Shown here one piece after another: positions 42,399-54,974 of a stretch of 64,000 nt of DNA. Each line of letters starts with the position of its first letter. Within the stretch, counting starts at the first letter, position 1. Source of the stretch: Nemertoderma westbladi (lineage: Eukaryota > Xenacoelomorpha > Nemertodermatida > Nemertodermatidae); contig JAUCBJ010008361.1 in the NCBI GenBank assembly GCA_032718475.1, forward strand, positions 1 through 64,000, in the 5' to 3' direction. The position numbers and the translations under genes are program-made. The notes under the pieces were generated by a model. The model did no database searches and was not told where the DNA came from. It saw only the letters and a program-made list of their open reading frames with translations.

Positions 42399-44234
42399 AT
42401 GCTACTTTCGTCACTTATAATGCCCCAGCATCACCCTACCCCACTACCCCATCCCCCTTCCTGTACCTTCTGTTACTCGATAGTATCCCCCACCGAAACC
42501 TCCTTAAAGTGCTCACTATGTCAAAATTTATATCACTATCCTTGTGGGACCTGTCTCGATTTAGCGCATTTACCATTGTCTAACACAAATTCGATCCTAA
42601 CATACTGTATATACTGTTACTTGGATATTTTTCCTTTTAATAATGTCCCTAACTCTGATACTGATATTTTTTCTGACGGGGCCGAGGACACTAATTCAAT
42701 AGACTTTTCTGCTTCAAATAATCAATTCAAATCAATTGACCCCGACAGAAATATAATATCTTCCATCAATAGCTCTGACTACTTTAACACTGACTCTTAC
42801 AACTCCCTTCTAGAACAAGCACAGCACAATACAAACAAAAAACCACTTACTGTGTTTCACCTTAACTGTCGCAGTCTCAATAAAAATATACAGGAAACTT
42901 CAGACTATCTGGATTTATTAAATAAAAAGTTCGATATACTTACATTCTCTGAAACCTTTCTTACAGATAATACAGACCTTTCACAGCTCCAACTGGATGG
43001 ATACTACAAACCAATAATTAATAATAGACAATACGGCAAGCGTGATAGGGGAGGCACCGCTATTTACATAAAACAGGGAATCCAATACTCAACTGATGTT
43101 AACTTTACTGTAGATGGGTGCGAATCCTCTTGGGTACTGCTAACAGCAGAGAGAGCTAACCGTAAACCTCTACTTCTAGGAACGCTGTACCGCCCAGACT
43201 CATGCACTGAATCCAAATTCTCGGACGAACTTAATAATTTACTTACTAAAGTTACATACTCGAAATACGACACAATTATAACAGGGGATATCAATATTGA
43301 TACCTTAAAACAAAATTACAAAACAAAAACCTATAACAATACATTAGGCACTTACGGATTCCAACAGCTAATAAAACAAGCAACGAGAATAACACCTTAC
43401 TCAAAAACCTTAATTGACCACATATCCACCAATATAACCGATAAATTTGTTACAGCTGGTGTTTTTCTAGCAGAAATGGGAACCTCTGACCATTTGGCCA
43501 CATTTGTTGTTGTCAACTCTTTTGACGTTTATCTGTCCGAAACTGAAACTCCTCGATCAATTTATGATTATAATAAATTTACTAAAGATAAATTCTTATC
43601 TGACATAAATAATCCTTCAAATTGGACATATAATGATGACGCTATTTTGAAAGAAGAAAAATTCCAAGTTTTTTACAACAATTTTAATTTAATTTGTGCC
43701 AACCATTTGCCGAAAAAAACAATAAACCCGAAATTAATTCCGAAAAAACCATGGATGACAACTAACTTGGTCAAATGTGTAAGGAGGAAAAATAAACTAT
43801 ACACTGCTTTCATCTCAAACCCGTCGGATACAAATCTTTCACAATATAAAACCTACCGAAACACTCTCACAAAAATTATGCGTAATGCCCAAAAAAGTTA
43901 TTACGAAAATGAGTTTCTGAAAAATCAAAACAATAGCAAAAAAACCTGGAAAACAATAAATACGGCACTACATAGATCCAAAAAATTATCGTCCCCCGTG
44001 AAAATCAAGATAGATTCAATAGATTCAACTACAACTGATAAATCTATTATTGCTAATATATTAAATAAACACTTTGCATCGATTGGGCCGCAATTAGCGA
44101 GTAAAATACCAAAATCACAAAGGCAACCAACTCGTTATGTAAAAAATAATAAATTTAATTCTTTCTCACTCATAGAACCCAGTGAAACTGAAATAATATA
44201 TTTTTTGTTAGATATCGACAAAAATGTCTCAACT
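42399..44234 (+). pseudogene. CR1-like LINE ORF2, part 1 (PHD-like finger + APE endonuclease)
   Basis: The first ATG is at 42399. A PHD-type zinc finger (CTFC, CSLC, YHYPC, CIYC) is followed by an AP-endonuclease domain: HLNCRSLN, the catalytic E in FSETFL, RGGTAIYI, GDINID, LIDHISTN and TSDHLA. A linker runs to 44234, where BEL-A copy 2 begins. The target duplication CAACT (44230-44234) is repeated at 56194. The open frame seen to 44300 simply runs into the LTR. Confidence 0.85.
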
Positions 44235-45458
44235 TGTAAAAGCTTTTGTGGGATAACTGATACGTTTGCCTTTGCTGGCCAGTTCCCCCCCAGTCGCTAG
44301 AATACTCTCAAAGGGATTTATAACTAAAATAGTGCAAGCTACCAGCTTATTGGCTGATGTGCTGTACGGAGATATCTGGGCTCAGTTTAATCGGCCAACT
44401 AGCTTAGAGAGGTTGCCTTAGCCTTGCTGTTCGTGTCAGCCAATAGAATTTGCGTAGGCGTTGATTTCGACCTATCCCAGCGCTACTGAACTGAATTTCC
44501 TATCTCACTGCTCATCCTCTGTGTTGAACGGGGCTTCGTGGAATAAGAGTTTTTGGTATACTCGTATAGTAGTAGTAGTTATATGATTTTATATGATTCT
44601 GTTGTTGTGTTCCCATTTTTCGCCATAACACCGGCTTTTTGGGAAGAACTCTAGTAAAACTGCTTAAATTATCGAAAGTATAAACTGTTACCTAATTAAT
44701 CAAACCTAACTCCCGAATCACCGAATCTTAACATACTCACTTAATTTAACTGCATTAATCATATTGTTTGTACTGTTATTTTACTGTCAGTTATTAATTG
44801 TACCTATTTGTTGATGGAAATATTGCTCTTTGGATAATACGGATAAATCACCCAAATTCCCAATTTTCTTGATACACTACAGGTTAGAGAGGCGGGCTAT
44901 ATATACAGTAACAATTGCGATTTATATTAATGTGGTGTGTATTGAATCTAATGTTATTTAGCAGACCCTACATGAGTCAATTGCTGCTCTCTTTATGTGT
45001 GATCAAATATACTGACGGTCGGCAGAATAGTGTGTATGATTGTGATTGGTAACAAAGTATTTCCTAAAGAATACGCTTTATACTTTAATCATAAGCAGTA
45101 TCGTTGCGTTTAGTATAAGTCCTAGTTCTGTTTAAATAGATAGAGCGCCACGTCCTAAAGGAACTGTTAATATTTCCCGAAAGCCAATAATATCTGTCAG
45201 GAATTAATTATTAACGATCTATCGAATAATACAGTAAGTTTACGCTGCAACCTTACACTGCAATAATAAAATTTAAGCATCCGAATTCAGCCTCCCGGGT
45301 GTAGATCCATCGGGTGAATGATCGCGCAAGGGCTGACTTCGGCTAATGTTTTGTGTATTAGCATAAATTGTTGTCGTATGCTAAAGGTGTTTTAATTAAC
45401 TAAAAGACACATAAATTTTGGCAGGTTAAACTGCTAAAGGTCTTCAAAAGCGCGAACA
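44235..45458 (+). repeat. BEL-A copy 2, 5' LTR
   Basis: It starts TGTAAAAGCTTTTGTGGG and ends AAAAGCGCGAACA. The first ~15 and last ~12 bases are shared with copy 1; the interior is considerably diverged. Confidence 0.92.
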
Positions 45459-47653
45459 GTAACAGTTATACTTTCTTATTGCAGTAAGCAATAAGGTTGC
45501 AAAATACCGTAGTGACCGGTAAAACTGAACCGGTACTTCTGTAGGTCAGTAGGCCTAACTGTCATCACCGGTACCGGTACTGCTGTACAAGTACATTTAG
45601 TATTATTTCGATTGTGATCTATTGTATATTGTAGGCTGCCAGGGGAATAGGGATTGATCACCCCTCATTCTTTTGTATAGTTTACTTATTTCTGTCGGTT
45701 TTATTTACTAGTAGGCTAATATTGAGCAGAAGGCGTGTGACCCTGCTCAGATTGTTCAGTAATTGTAGGCTGAACTGCTGTCTGACTGTGTTGAGTTTGG
45801 AGAGATTACGGCGTGTGTAGAGTTTGTCTGATAAAGTGCCGTTAGTAAGTTGGGGCAGCCATATGCGGTAAGGTCAATCCCCTCTTAAAGAATAAGTCGT
45901 ACTACCGTGTTAGAACGCATACTAACTAACAGTTTCAGAGTCTGCATATACTGTAGTTTATTTAGGCTTGATCGTAGTCTGCCAGTGTTTTAGCCTGTGT
46001 TTGTTTGTGTGGTCTGTTCAGGTACCGTAATAGTTATTACTCAGATATTTTGTAGGCTAGATTGTTGTCTAACTATTCTTAGGCCTGAAGGGATTGCTGC
46101 GTGTGTAGAGTTGGTCTGATAAAGTGCCGTTAGTAAGTTGGGGCAGCCATATGCGGTAAGGTCAATCCCCTCTTAAAGAGTAAGTCGTACTACCGTGTTA
46201 GAACGCATACTAACTAACAGTTTCAGAATCTGCACATACTGTAGTTTGTTTAGGCTTGATAGTAGTCTGCCAGCGTTTGGTTTGTATTTTTGTTTGAGTA
46301 TTCTGTACGGGTAGCGTAATATTTATTATTCAGAGTTTATGCGATTATTCGCAACATTCATGTCCCCAAGTTTATTCCTACAGTAATTGTGCTTGTTATA
46401 CATACCATTATAGTTAAACTAACCCCGGTACTACATCAGGGCTGCTCGGCGTAGGTAAAGACTGGAGATTTTGTGCTTCGGTCACTCCAGCAGATGCCGT
46501 GGTTCTTTTAACTGTTCAAGTATATTTAACTACTGATTATTTGTTATACCAGTACTTGTACCTAATTTAGGGTTTAGTGTACAGTGCTTTCCGAAGTAAT
46601 TAGTGTAGGCAGTATATTTGTGTTGTAAAGTGGTTGATAGGCACATTCGTTAGCTCTATTAGCTTCTGGGTAGGAACAATCCGTGATACATAACGTAGTA
46701 CCTATAGCGATACGGCTATAGGTCGTCAGGCGGTGGTATTTTCCTATCTGGACAGTGCAATATATTTACTACTACTTATTATTTCAAATACCGTAGTACC
46801 CTGTCCGTTGTAATAACCAGAATTCTAACCCTTTGTTGAGCTGGTTTGTAGACTTCCTGTAAAATTACCCTAAAAAATTTCGTACGTAATATTTTGTTGT
46901 GTTTTAATTAGAGAATTAATCTCACCCATATCGTAAGTAATTTGTAGTATTAAGTAACTTAGGTAAATTAGAATTATCAGTTTTAGTGTCAAATAAATAG
47001 CACTTCACTGAGAGCGCACAGCTTCTGTGTAGTGACCCCCCAGAAATAATAACATTTATTTCAAATATTGACAAAAACCCATTTAAACGGGTATATATCT
47101 ATTATAAATCAACTCAAACGATTTATAAATAGTAGGCCTGCCAGACAACAACTAGGTCTCAATATCAATTGGACTACTGCTTAAATAACGGTAATAAAGT
47201 AAGTTAAAGTCTGAAAGTAACCAAGTAACCCTAAAATATTCAGAAATTCAATTATTCTAAAATAATTGACATACCGGTATTTACCATAGGCTTATTATAT
47301 TTATTTCTATAAATTTGAGCTGAAATCATACCGGTATTCTGTAATTAATTCTAGTAATAATTATACTTATATATACTATAAGTGTCAGCTGTATACCGGT
47401 ATTCACGATAGGCCTATTATATATTTATATATATTTGTGCTAAAATTATATACCGGTACTCTGTGACAAATCTAGTCTGTAATAATACTTATATATATAT
47501 TATAAGCATACCGGTATTCTAATATATTATATATATATCACGCTACACTGAGTAGCAGTATCGGTAATTAATTATTAGGCTAACAGTGATACTGAATTAC
47601 TAGACTTGCTTTAACTGTAATATAGCAGTAGGCATTCGACTGTACAATCAAAC
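45459..47653 (+). other. BEL-A copy 2, 5' leader
   Basis: It carries the same landmarks as copy 1: the post-LTR hairpin at about 45474-45494 (CTTATTGC/GCAATAAG, with one compensatory pair), two ~289-bp units (about 45750-46325), the CCTATAGC hairpin at 46701-46722 and five ACCGGT palindromes at 47270-47520. No conserved small ORF is present. Confidence 0.75.
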
Positions 47654-50600
47654 ATGGCTGACACAAGGCAAACTCTGTCAGATAGTCTTTTAGAAACAAC
47701 AGCCTGTTTCTCAGATAAAAGTGTAGAGAATCCCAGACCGAGGGCTGAGACCCCTCCTACTGTAAGAAGGGCAACCCCTGCAGTAGTTGTGTCAGAACCT
47801 AGGTTGGTAGAAGCGATTTCGCAATTTGCGAAGTTAGTGAAGCGCCGTAGGTCTGCCATAGGCACTCGGGACCAAGTTAAGCGGGATCAGGAAGCAGCTG
47901 TCAAACAGCAGCGACATCCTAGCCAAGAACCTAGTTCCCAGCAGCCCGATAGCTCCAGTAGTTCGGAGACTGTTGAGCGGACGCCCGAACGCGGAGCGAA
48001 GATGGCGGATACGGTTTATGATGACCGGCCAACCTTTGAAGAATCAACCGACGCCACTTCTTCTCAAGTGGAAAGCGAAGTGGAAAGCGAAGTGGAAAGC
48101 CAAGTGGAAAGCGAAGTGGAAAGCGAAGTGGAAAGCGAATTAACAGCAGCAGAGAAGCCACGAACTAGAGATGCCATTGACATCTATCTGTCAGACTATC
48201 AGCGATTTGTAGGAGACGAAGAGTTGAGGAGACGACTGTCTGGACTTCGCCCTAATAGTGAAGGAACCAAGCTTGTGTTAGACGCAATCGATGCGGAAAT
48301 GTTAGCTGCAAACAAAGCTAAATTTGATGAACAACTCCGCATCACTAGAGTCCAAGAAGAACAAGTAAAGAGAAAACTAATCGAAAGCAGAAAGACAGCA
48401 GCAGCGGCAGTGGCAGAAGCAGACAGAAAGGCGGCAGAAGCAATAGCAGAAGCAATAGCAGAAGCAGACAGAAAAGCGGCAGCGGCAGTGGAAGCAGCAA
48501 AAGCAGCAGCAGCAATGGCATTGGCAGAAGCAGAACAGAGAGCGTCTGAAGAGACCACCCAAATGGAGTTGGAAAATCTTCAAGAGACGCAAGACAGCAT
48601 AAATAAACAGTTAACTGCTAGTCAAATGCAGATGATGAGTCGATCTACTCCCAAACGCCAAGGATACACATCATCGGAGGAAGGCGAGACCACCGATCCT
48701 GAAGGCAGAGGAAATAGATCTCGTCTCAGTAGGCGTAGAAAGACATCTCACCGTCATAAATTGCCCGATTTGCCCCCCGCTGTTAGAAGACAAATAGCTA
48801 GCACAGACTTAAGTAGTACAGAACCCACAGACCAAATTATTACCGTAAATAGACTCCCTACTATAGTAGATGAGCCGGAAATAGTTAGGCCTGTCGTTCC
48901 CAAAGTCACTCCTGTGCTAGAGACCCCTGTACTTCCAGAACTTAATTATAAATTCCCTTTACACAGTACTACACTGCCTGTACCCGGTGGAACAGTCCAA
49001 GAGAATATCCCTGTCCAGATAGCAGAGAGAGAAATCAAAAATTTGTCTCCCGTCGTCCCGCGTCAGCCCGCTACTATGTTGGCGACTCCCGCTTCGGCGG
49101 TTGAGTGGGTGGAAGAGGGACGGCGGGGGATGAATCTCCTGCTAGGACAGATGCAGGAGACTGTCCACCAACTTAAGGGAACAGTGAGGGAAGGTAGAGC
49201 AGAGTTGCAAGAAGTGCAGCAAAGTATCGCGCTAGAACGCGACAAATTAGTCAATATACAAAAGGGCATACCAATACCCCCTGTAACATTGTGTCAACCT
49301 GTTAGGTCTGAAGTATTACATGCGCAAGGTGTGGAGCCTACACGCATCTATACTGCTAGTGAAGTTGAAACTCCTATAGCAAACCCTATTAAGGGTGATT
49401 ATAGACCTGTTATTAATGATATTCCCTATAGATCTGATAATGATCCGAGAACTTTATATACCGATAATTCGATATTAAATAACACGATGGCCCAAGAAAG
49501 CTTTACGCGTCAGATGGCTAGAACAGAAGCCCGCCAAGCGGTCAAAGTGGGAGAGATCGTCAAATTCAATGGAGATGAGATGAAATGGTTACTTTTCAAC
49601 GAATATTACAAAGATAGCATACAGAACTCTGTACTATCTAACGGAGAGAAACTTAGATTCCTCATCAAGTGCTTGGAAGGACCTCCCAAGTTAATGGCGT
49701 TAAAGTTTATTGGACATCCAGATGGATTAAGACAAGTTTGGGATACATTAAACATCAGGTATGGTAACAAGGATAACATAGCTAAGTATTTGTATGCAAA
49801 ATTAGTAGCCCCCCGACACTTCCTTAGTAGCGGGATTATAGAGTTTTCCGATGAAATTCAAGAGATCTGTAGACAACTGGACTGGTTAGGTAAGTCGCAT
49901 GAATATCAGAGTTCCATGGTCATTGGAGCCGTAGTCTCTACTTTACCAAAGGGTGGAGTATGTACGCGCTGGGACAAGAAAGTGTTGTACATGAATGAAC
50001 AACAACGCAGAAGCCCTACCATGGCTGATCTCATGTCCTTCTTAGATAGTGAAGTAAAATTACAACTCATAAGGCAGTCCAGAGAGAAAACATCGGAAAA
50101 TAAGGTAAGTGAGAAACCCGTTTCTAGGAGAAGGATAATACCAGTGTGTTATACTGACGACGGCGAAAGCCAAGCTTCTCAAGAAGAGGACAGCGGGAAA
50201 GACACCGAACGATCTTACTATGACAACAAGACCTATAAAGACGTAAGTAAATACAAGTCTCGAACCAGTGACAGGAGAGAACAGGTAACAACAACTCCTC
50301 CTACGTCTCCTAAGAGAATTCACGGAAGAAAGCCCGAAGAAAGAACGAGAGTGCAGAACGTTAACCAAGTTAAGGTGAGTAACATCAAACCAAAATGTGC
50401 GCTGTGCGACGGGCCCCACCGTTTGAGTGCGTGTGCAGAATTCCTAAAGAAATCCCTGGCAGATAGACGTGGAGTCCTGTGGGATAAGCGGTTATGTTAT
50501 AACTGTCTCAGACGCGGACACCAGCGGCGAACCTGTTACTCTGACGCAAGGTGTGCTAAGTGCGGCGCGAAACATCATAGCTTGCTGCACACGGAATTCG

Positions 50601-51829
50601 AACGAAACAGCCCGAGTCAGGTAAGTGAGCCCAAATCACATGTCCAATTCAGTGATGTGAACGACACTGACCAAAGTTCTGAGTGGGAAGGATTCTATAC
50701 GGACGAATTCTCCGATGCCAACGAATCCTGTTATCTAATAAATACCGCAGTGTATCGAGCACTTACGTACGAAAAAGACACCGACACGGAGTTCCCCCCA
50801 ACCACCTTTGACAAACAACCATCTTGGAAAGCTCCAGCTTCCAACGTAGGAATCAGAGAATTTCCTGTAGTGCAAGTTCGAGTTCATGGTCCCAACAAGA
50901 GTTACATAGTGAACGCCCTACTTGACTCTGGCAGCACAGGAACATTCATCGATCAAGAACTAGCCGAAGATATCTTTGCTGGACAACCCAAGTTCCGGAC
51001 TAAATTGAATATGTCAGGAATTATACAGGTTTGGAAATCTACCATAACGGCAGATTACTATGTAGGTGCGTTGTCCACCCCCCAGGATAAATTAGGAGCA
51101 CAAAGTATAAGGTCAGTAAAAATGGTGGCTATAAAGAACTTCGCTACTACCCAAGCAGACCTTTATAATTGGGACGAGGATGAGAGCATCCAACATCTTA
51201 AGATACCTCGATTCCAGACAGATTATCCTGGAGTGCAAATACTCATCGGCCAAAACGCGCATGAGGCGCTAGAGACATTGGAGAAACGGCCTGCTCAACC
51301 ACAGCCACTACAAACCTATGCGGTAAGAACTAGAGTAGGTTGGTACTTCACTGGCCCTTCCCTTAGAACTCTCAAAGAGAGATTACCTCAACAACAGGTA
51401 TACCAAGTAAAGGAATGGGAAGTGGAGAGCAGTGATGTGGACGATCCAACTGAGGGAACACCATACTCCTCAGATAATGACGATATTAACTCCAATGTAG
51501 ATCAATGGAGACATTGCCTTGGGACGATTAATCCAGCCGACATCGCTTCCAGAGGAGCAACTCCTCAAGAACTGATAGATACTCCAGGCTGGTTAGGTGG
51601 ATCCGACTCCTTAAGTAAAGAAGAAGAAGAATGGCCTCCTCATCCTACCACGGCAGAAATTAGACAGGCCAAGGGAGCGGAGAAAGTAACACAACAACTC
51701 AATCGCCCAGCTAGTCGTTTATGTTTACTGGAAAGAGACCGAAAACTGTCCGAAAACTATGGAAGGCAAGATACTCTTCCTACGACTACTTCCCTAATCC
51801 GGCAAATATCTAGGGACTCCATAACGTGA
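47654..51829 (+). CDS. BEL/Pao Gag-protease polyprotein, pol-deleted (copy 2)
   Basis: This is one intact frame of 1391 codons from an ATG (MADTRQTLSDSLLE). Compared with copy 1 it lacks about 190 residues after residue ~120 and instead has a run of VESE repeats (about 139-162). An alanine-rich coiled coil lies at 240-300, the DUF1759 Gag core at ~630-715, and zinc motifs from ~914 (CALCDGPHRLSAC, CYNCLRRGHQRRTC, CAKCGAKHH). The aspartic protease has DSGS with D at residue 1091. The post-RNase H stub (WRHCLGTINPADIASRG, about 1284-1301) comes directly after the protease, and the integrase-end stub LNRPASRLCLLER follows within 60 residues. So the second deletion is about 110 residues larger than in copy 1, while the first joint is shared. 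The product could form and mature particles; it has no polymerase. Confidence 0.88.
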   Translation: MADTRQTLSDSLLETTACFSDKSVENPRPRAETPPTVRRATPAVVVSEPRLVEAISQFAKLVKRRRSAIGTRDQVKRDQEAAVKQQRHPSQEPSSQQPDSSSSSETVERTPERGAKMADTVYDDRPTFEESTDATSSQVESEVESEVESQVESEVESEVESELTAAEKPRTRDAIDIYLSDYQRFVGDEELRRRLSGLRPNSEGTKLVLDAIDAEMLAANKAKFDEQLRITRVQEEQVKRKLIESRKTAAAAVAEADRKAAEAIAEAIAEADRKAAAAVEAAKAAAAMALAEAEQRASEETTQMELENLQETQDSINKQLTASQMQMMSRSTPKRQGYTSSEEGETTDPEGRGNRSRLSRRRKTSHRHKLPDLPPAVRRQIASTDLSSTEPTDQIITVNRLPTIVDEPEIVRPVVPKVTPVLETPVLPELNYKFPLHSTTLPVPGGTVQENIPVQIAEREIKNLSPVVPRQPATMLATPASAVEWVEEGRRGMNLLLGQMQETVHQLKGTVREGRAELQEVQQSIALERDKLVNIQKGIPIPPVTLCQPVRSEVLHAQGVEPTRIYTASEVETPIANPIKGDYRPVINDIPYRSDNDPRTLYTDNSILNNTMAQESFTRQMARTEARQAVKVGEIVKFNGDEMKWLLFNEYYKDSIQNSVLSNGEKLRFLIKCLEGPPKLMALKFIGHPDGLRQVWDTLNIRYGNKDNIAKYLYAKLVAPRHFLSSGIIEFSDEIQEICRQLDWLGKSHEYQSSMVIGAVVSTLPKGGVCTRWDKKVLYMNEQQRRSPTMADLMSFLDSEVKLQLIRQSREKTSENKVSEKPVSRRRIIPVCYTDDGESQASQEEDSGKDTERSYYDNKTYKDVSKYKSRTSDRREQVTTTPPTSPKRIHGRKPEERTRVQNVNQVKVSNIKPKCALCDGPHRLSACAEFLKKSLADRRGVLWDKRLCYNCLRRGHQRRTCYSDARCAKCGAKHHSLLHTEFERNSPSQVSEPKSHVQFSDVNDTDQSSEWEGFYTDEFSDANESCYLINTAVYRALTYEKDTDTEFPPTTFDKQPSWKAPASNVGIREFPVVQVRVHGPNKSYIVNALLDSGSTGTFIDQELAEDIFAGQPKFRTKLNMSGIIQVWKSTITADYYVGALSTPQDKLGAQSIRSVKMVAIKNFATTQADLYNWDEDESIQHLKIPRFQTDYPGVQILIGQNAHEALETLEKRPAQPQPLQTYAVRTRVGWYFTGPSLRTLKERLPQQQVYQVKEWEVESSDVDDPTEGTPYSSDNDDINSNVDQWRHCLGTINPADIASRGATPQELIDTPGWLGGSDSLSKEEEEWPPHPTTAEIRQAKGAEKVTQQLNRPASRLCLLERDRKLSENYGRQDTLPTTTSLIRQISRDSIT

Positions 51830-53447
51830 TAGCATGTGGAGTGGGCGTGTGACTATATCATTTTATATTTGTTTTTATTTTATATTTATGTATGTATTAT
51901 TATGTAATTTTATTATAATCGTTTTCTTTAATTTTATTTAGTAGAATGTTATTTTAGAATATTTAGTAAATTAGTGCAATCTATTAGTGTTTATTACGTA
52001 TTTAATTACTTACAATATATTTAGTGCGACGGCAAGAAATAATTATTTTCTCTTTCCTTACTGTCCGTATTATATTATAAATGCGAGACTATAGTAAGAT
52101 GACATGTCAGTACTTCTTAAAGTACAATAAAGCCACTACTATATTTAAGTATTATTGGTAGGCAGAGTATTAGGAATGCAAAGTTCAGATCCTCGTGTCT
52201 CGGCTAAACCAAGCTCTGGGTAGACCTTGGAAACGACTTGCCTCTTCACACTGACATTGCTTCGTGCGATATTGCTCTTCTACCTTATAACAAATAATAC
52301 ATATAGTAGCGTGATGTCCCTCTAACAGTAGCGTAAATCGCAAATAAATCTGTTAAACTTTTGACCATCTGTAATTCTAGTCGATTAAGATATCGTGGCA
52401 CCCACCGATATACTTGAAAGACAAATTCTAGAATCAGTGGTTAACGTCCCCAGACAAGTTCTGGAATAAATCGGTGCCCATCCTAAATATTAATTAATAT
52501 TTATTAAAATCTGTAAAATCCCGATCCTTCAAAATTTCTAGTCAATTAAGATATCGCAGTATTTACCGATATTCTTAGAAGGACTATTTTATAGAATTAA
52601 GGATCCTAAGTCCCCAGATATGCTCTGGAATAAAATTTGTGTCAATTTAACATCAAATAATAAAATTCACGGGAATAAATTTAAATTCATATTCAAATGA
52701 ATTTCATAAATTGTCATTTTGTGCAATTTATAACATTCCCAAAATTCCAGTAATTAATAGATCATGGGAGCGGAGATTCATATTGAGTGTACTAGAGTGC
52801 GAGAATCTCCAATATATAGTCAATAGCCGATAAAATTTATAAAATCATGCATAAAGAGGATATTGACAATTAAAGAATTACTATTAAATAACATCCCAGA
52901 TCTGTATGCATGAGAATTACCCTAATTCTACCGCTAGTTTTCCATAATGTCACCATGGCAACACCTACGCTAGAATTAGAAGCAAGTTAAAGGAACAATA
53001 AAAAGCTTTCCCCATTGCGTAGCATAAGAGTATACATAGCGCACTATTAGTATCCAAGGATACATAGTAATAACGTGACATTCTGGAAGACACTGACTAA
53101 CGGACAAATGGCATGCATGTGTGCAGTAAGTAATGATTGTATGGAATTTGTGCGTTTATAGGTGAATGTTACTACTAAAGTGTGTTTACAGTAGCTAATC
53201 GCAATTGTAAAATAGCCCTAACTCTACCGAGATAACCTCAAGTGGATTCAAGCCTTTGGGACGGACAGTGGTGGGACTTGTGCCGGTTATCGTTGTCGTG
53301 CTGTTGCTACATGTTGGCGTAAACACTGCGACAGCGGTACATCGGCGCTGAGAAACCCACTGTCCGGGGGCAAAAGCCTAGTAGGCAGCGACGCCCGCTT
53401 GCCTAAATACTAACTCATACTGATATTAATAAACTCAGATAGCAGAT
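51830..53447 (+). other. BEL-A copy 2 noncoding region before ORF-X
   Basis: No gene is seen. It includes the near-invariant block 52117-52278 and the diverged duplicated unit (about 52370-52620). A pyrimidine-poor AGATAGCAG just before the ORF-X ATG could be a splice acceptor. Otherwise it matches 13761-15412. Confidence 0.6.
52117..52278 (+). promoter_or_regulatory. Near-invariant BEL-A noncoding block (copy 2)
   Basis: The last 130 nt differ from 14081-14210 at one base. See the copy 1 entry for structure; it occupies the same position, ~290-450 nt after the gag-pro stop. Confidence 0.55.
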
Positions 53448-54896
53448 ATGACGGAATTGATAGAAGATGACCTTGGTATTAGAGAGCGATATACTCTACC
53501 TTTACAAGCGTTTGTGGATAGCTTGATACGCGGTGAAGCCGATCCAACCATTACGGAGGACGATGGTCGTTATATCGAACCGCCGATGTCCCAAGAGCAA
53601 CTTACGCGTGAATTGGACTATCGAAAATTAACCGCTCGCTATACGCATCGTAATGGTACGTATATGGACTTCCTAACTACCGGCCATCCTATCGATTTAC
53701 ATGATACGGACGATGTAGACACCAAAAGGGAAATGGTTCTATTTAAATATCATACCCAGCGGCGTCGTAACGATAAACCGAGAATAGATCACGAAAATTC
53801 TATTCGTAACAGACTGGGAAGACGAACCAATATGCCTAGAATCTGAGGAGATTCAGCCTATCGCGCCCGGAACAACGACAACGATTACCTCCTAGAATCA
53901 TATCAAGGTCCACAGTGTCTCACTGCGTACGATTATCGCCATGCCAACTATGTTTCTAGGCAACGTTGTCGGTTATGCGCATCGAGAGACCATATTACGT
54001 CTATGGACACCAACGATCTTTGTTCCTATTTCCACGAGCAACCGTCGATGGAAATCTATTGTGCATATTGTCGGCTTAATAATTTGCACATTTTTGCTGT
54101 CTGCCCCCAATTTATGACTCAATGCCATCATTGTCAATTAAAAGGACACGCCAGCTTTGATTGTCCCTTCAACCATGATTTAGAGAGCGTAGATGAAATG
54201 ATTGTACTACGTTATATCAGAGCTTGGGAAGCGAACGCTGATTTACATTGTGATTCACGCCATCGCTATTATCCTGGACGCGCTTACGAAGGAGTTTATG
54301 CGTTCCATCCTTATTTGTTTGCCTCCGTCGAGCAGAAATCGCGCCTATCAAGTTATGAACTATTGAAGCGCGTTGGAGAATGTATTTCAACCAAATATGT
54401 ACGCAAATTTCTCAGGAGCATTAATCCGAGTGACATCCATTCTTACAACTTAATAAACTTTATCCGTCAAGACCCTGCCTATGGAGACTTATTCGTCAAC
54501 TCACACCCTGAGTTACAAGAAGTATATCGACGGCCTTACGAGTACCGAGCCCGCGAACGCGAGTTGGAAAGAACCATTAAACCAAGGAAGTTTCTAACTA
54601 CTTATGGTCCACCCACGGCCCTCGTGCAGACCACTCGTACAGGACCCGTAAGAGCGGCTGTCTTGAAACGAGCTCTCAAAGCCGTTAGACCCCTCTCCCC
54701 GGACGTTGATGTCAATCAACCCGGTACTTCGACCGGCGGATATACCGATCGCAATCCCATACCTTCTGATGCAATCATATTGCACCCTTCACCCAGGAGT
54801 TATAGCCCTCCTCGTAAAGTGGCTCGCCCCAAAGAGAAAAGGACTCTTGCTAGCTTTAAAAAACTGCGTAAACGCCGTCCGCGCAAGAAAGACTAA
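53448..54896 (+). CDS. BEL-A ORF-X, zinc-knuckle protein with one in-frame stop
   Basis: A single 482-codon frame runs from ATG 53448 to 54896, broken only by a TGA at 53844-53846 (codon 133). The N-terminus is acidic (MTELIEDDLGIRERYTLPLQ). The centre has clustered cysteines and histidines: CRLCASRDH (about 174-182), CAYCRLNNLHIFAVC (205-219) and a perfect CCHC knuckle, CHHCQLKGHASFDC (226-239). A basic tail closes it (RPKEKRTLASFKKLRKRRPR), suited to nucleic-acid binding or nuclear entry. It lies where env or accessory genes sit in retroelements, but no signal peptide or membrane segment is seen, so it is not an envelope. I know no named family for it. Copy 1 has only a decayed version. The downstream part also has its own ATG at 54003, after the stop. 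Confidence 0.65.
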
Positions 54897-54974
54897 CTGT
54901 TTAGAGTATTTTTATATTTTAGAAACTATGATTTTGTATATTTTATAGACTTAAATCCCATTTTCTGGGAGCGG

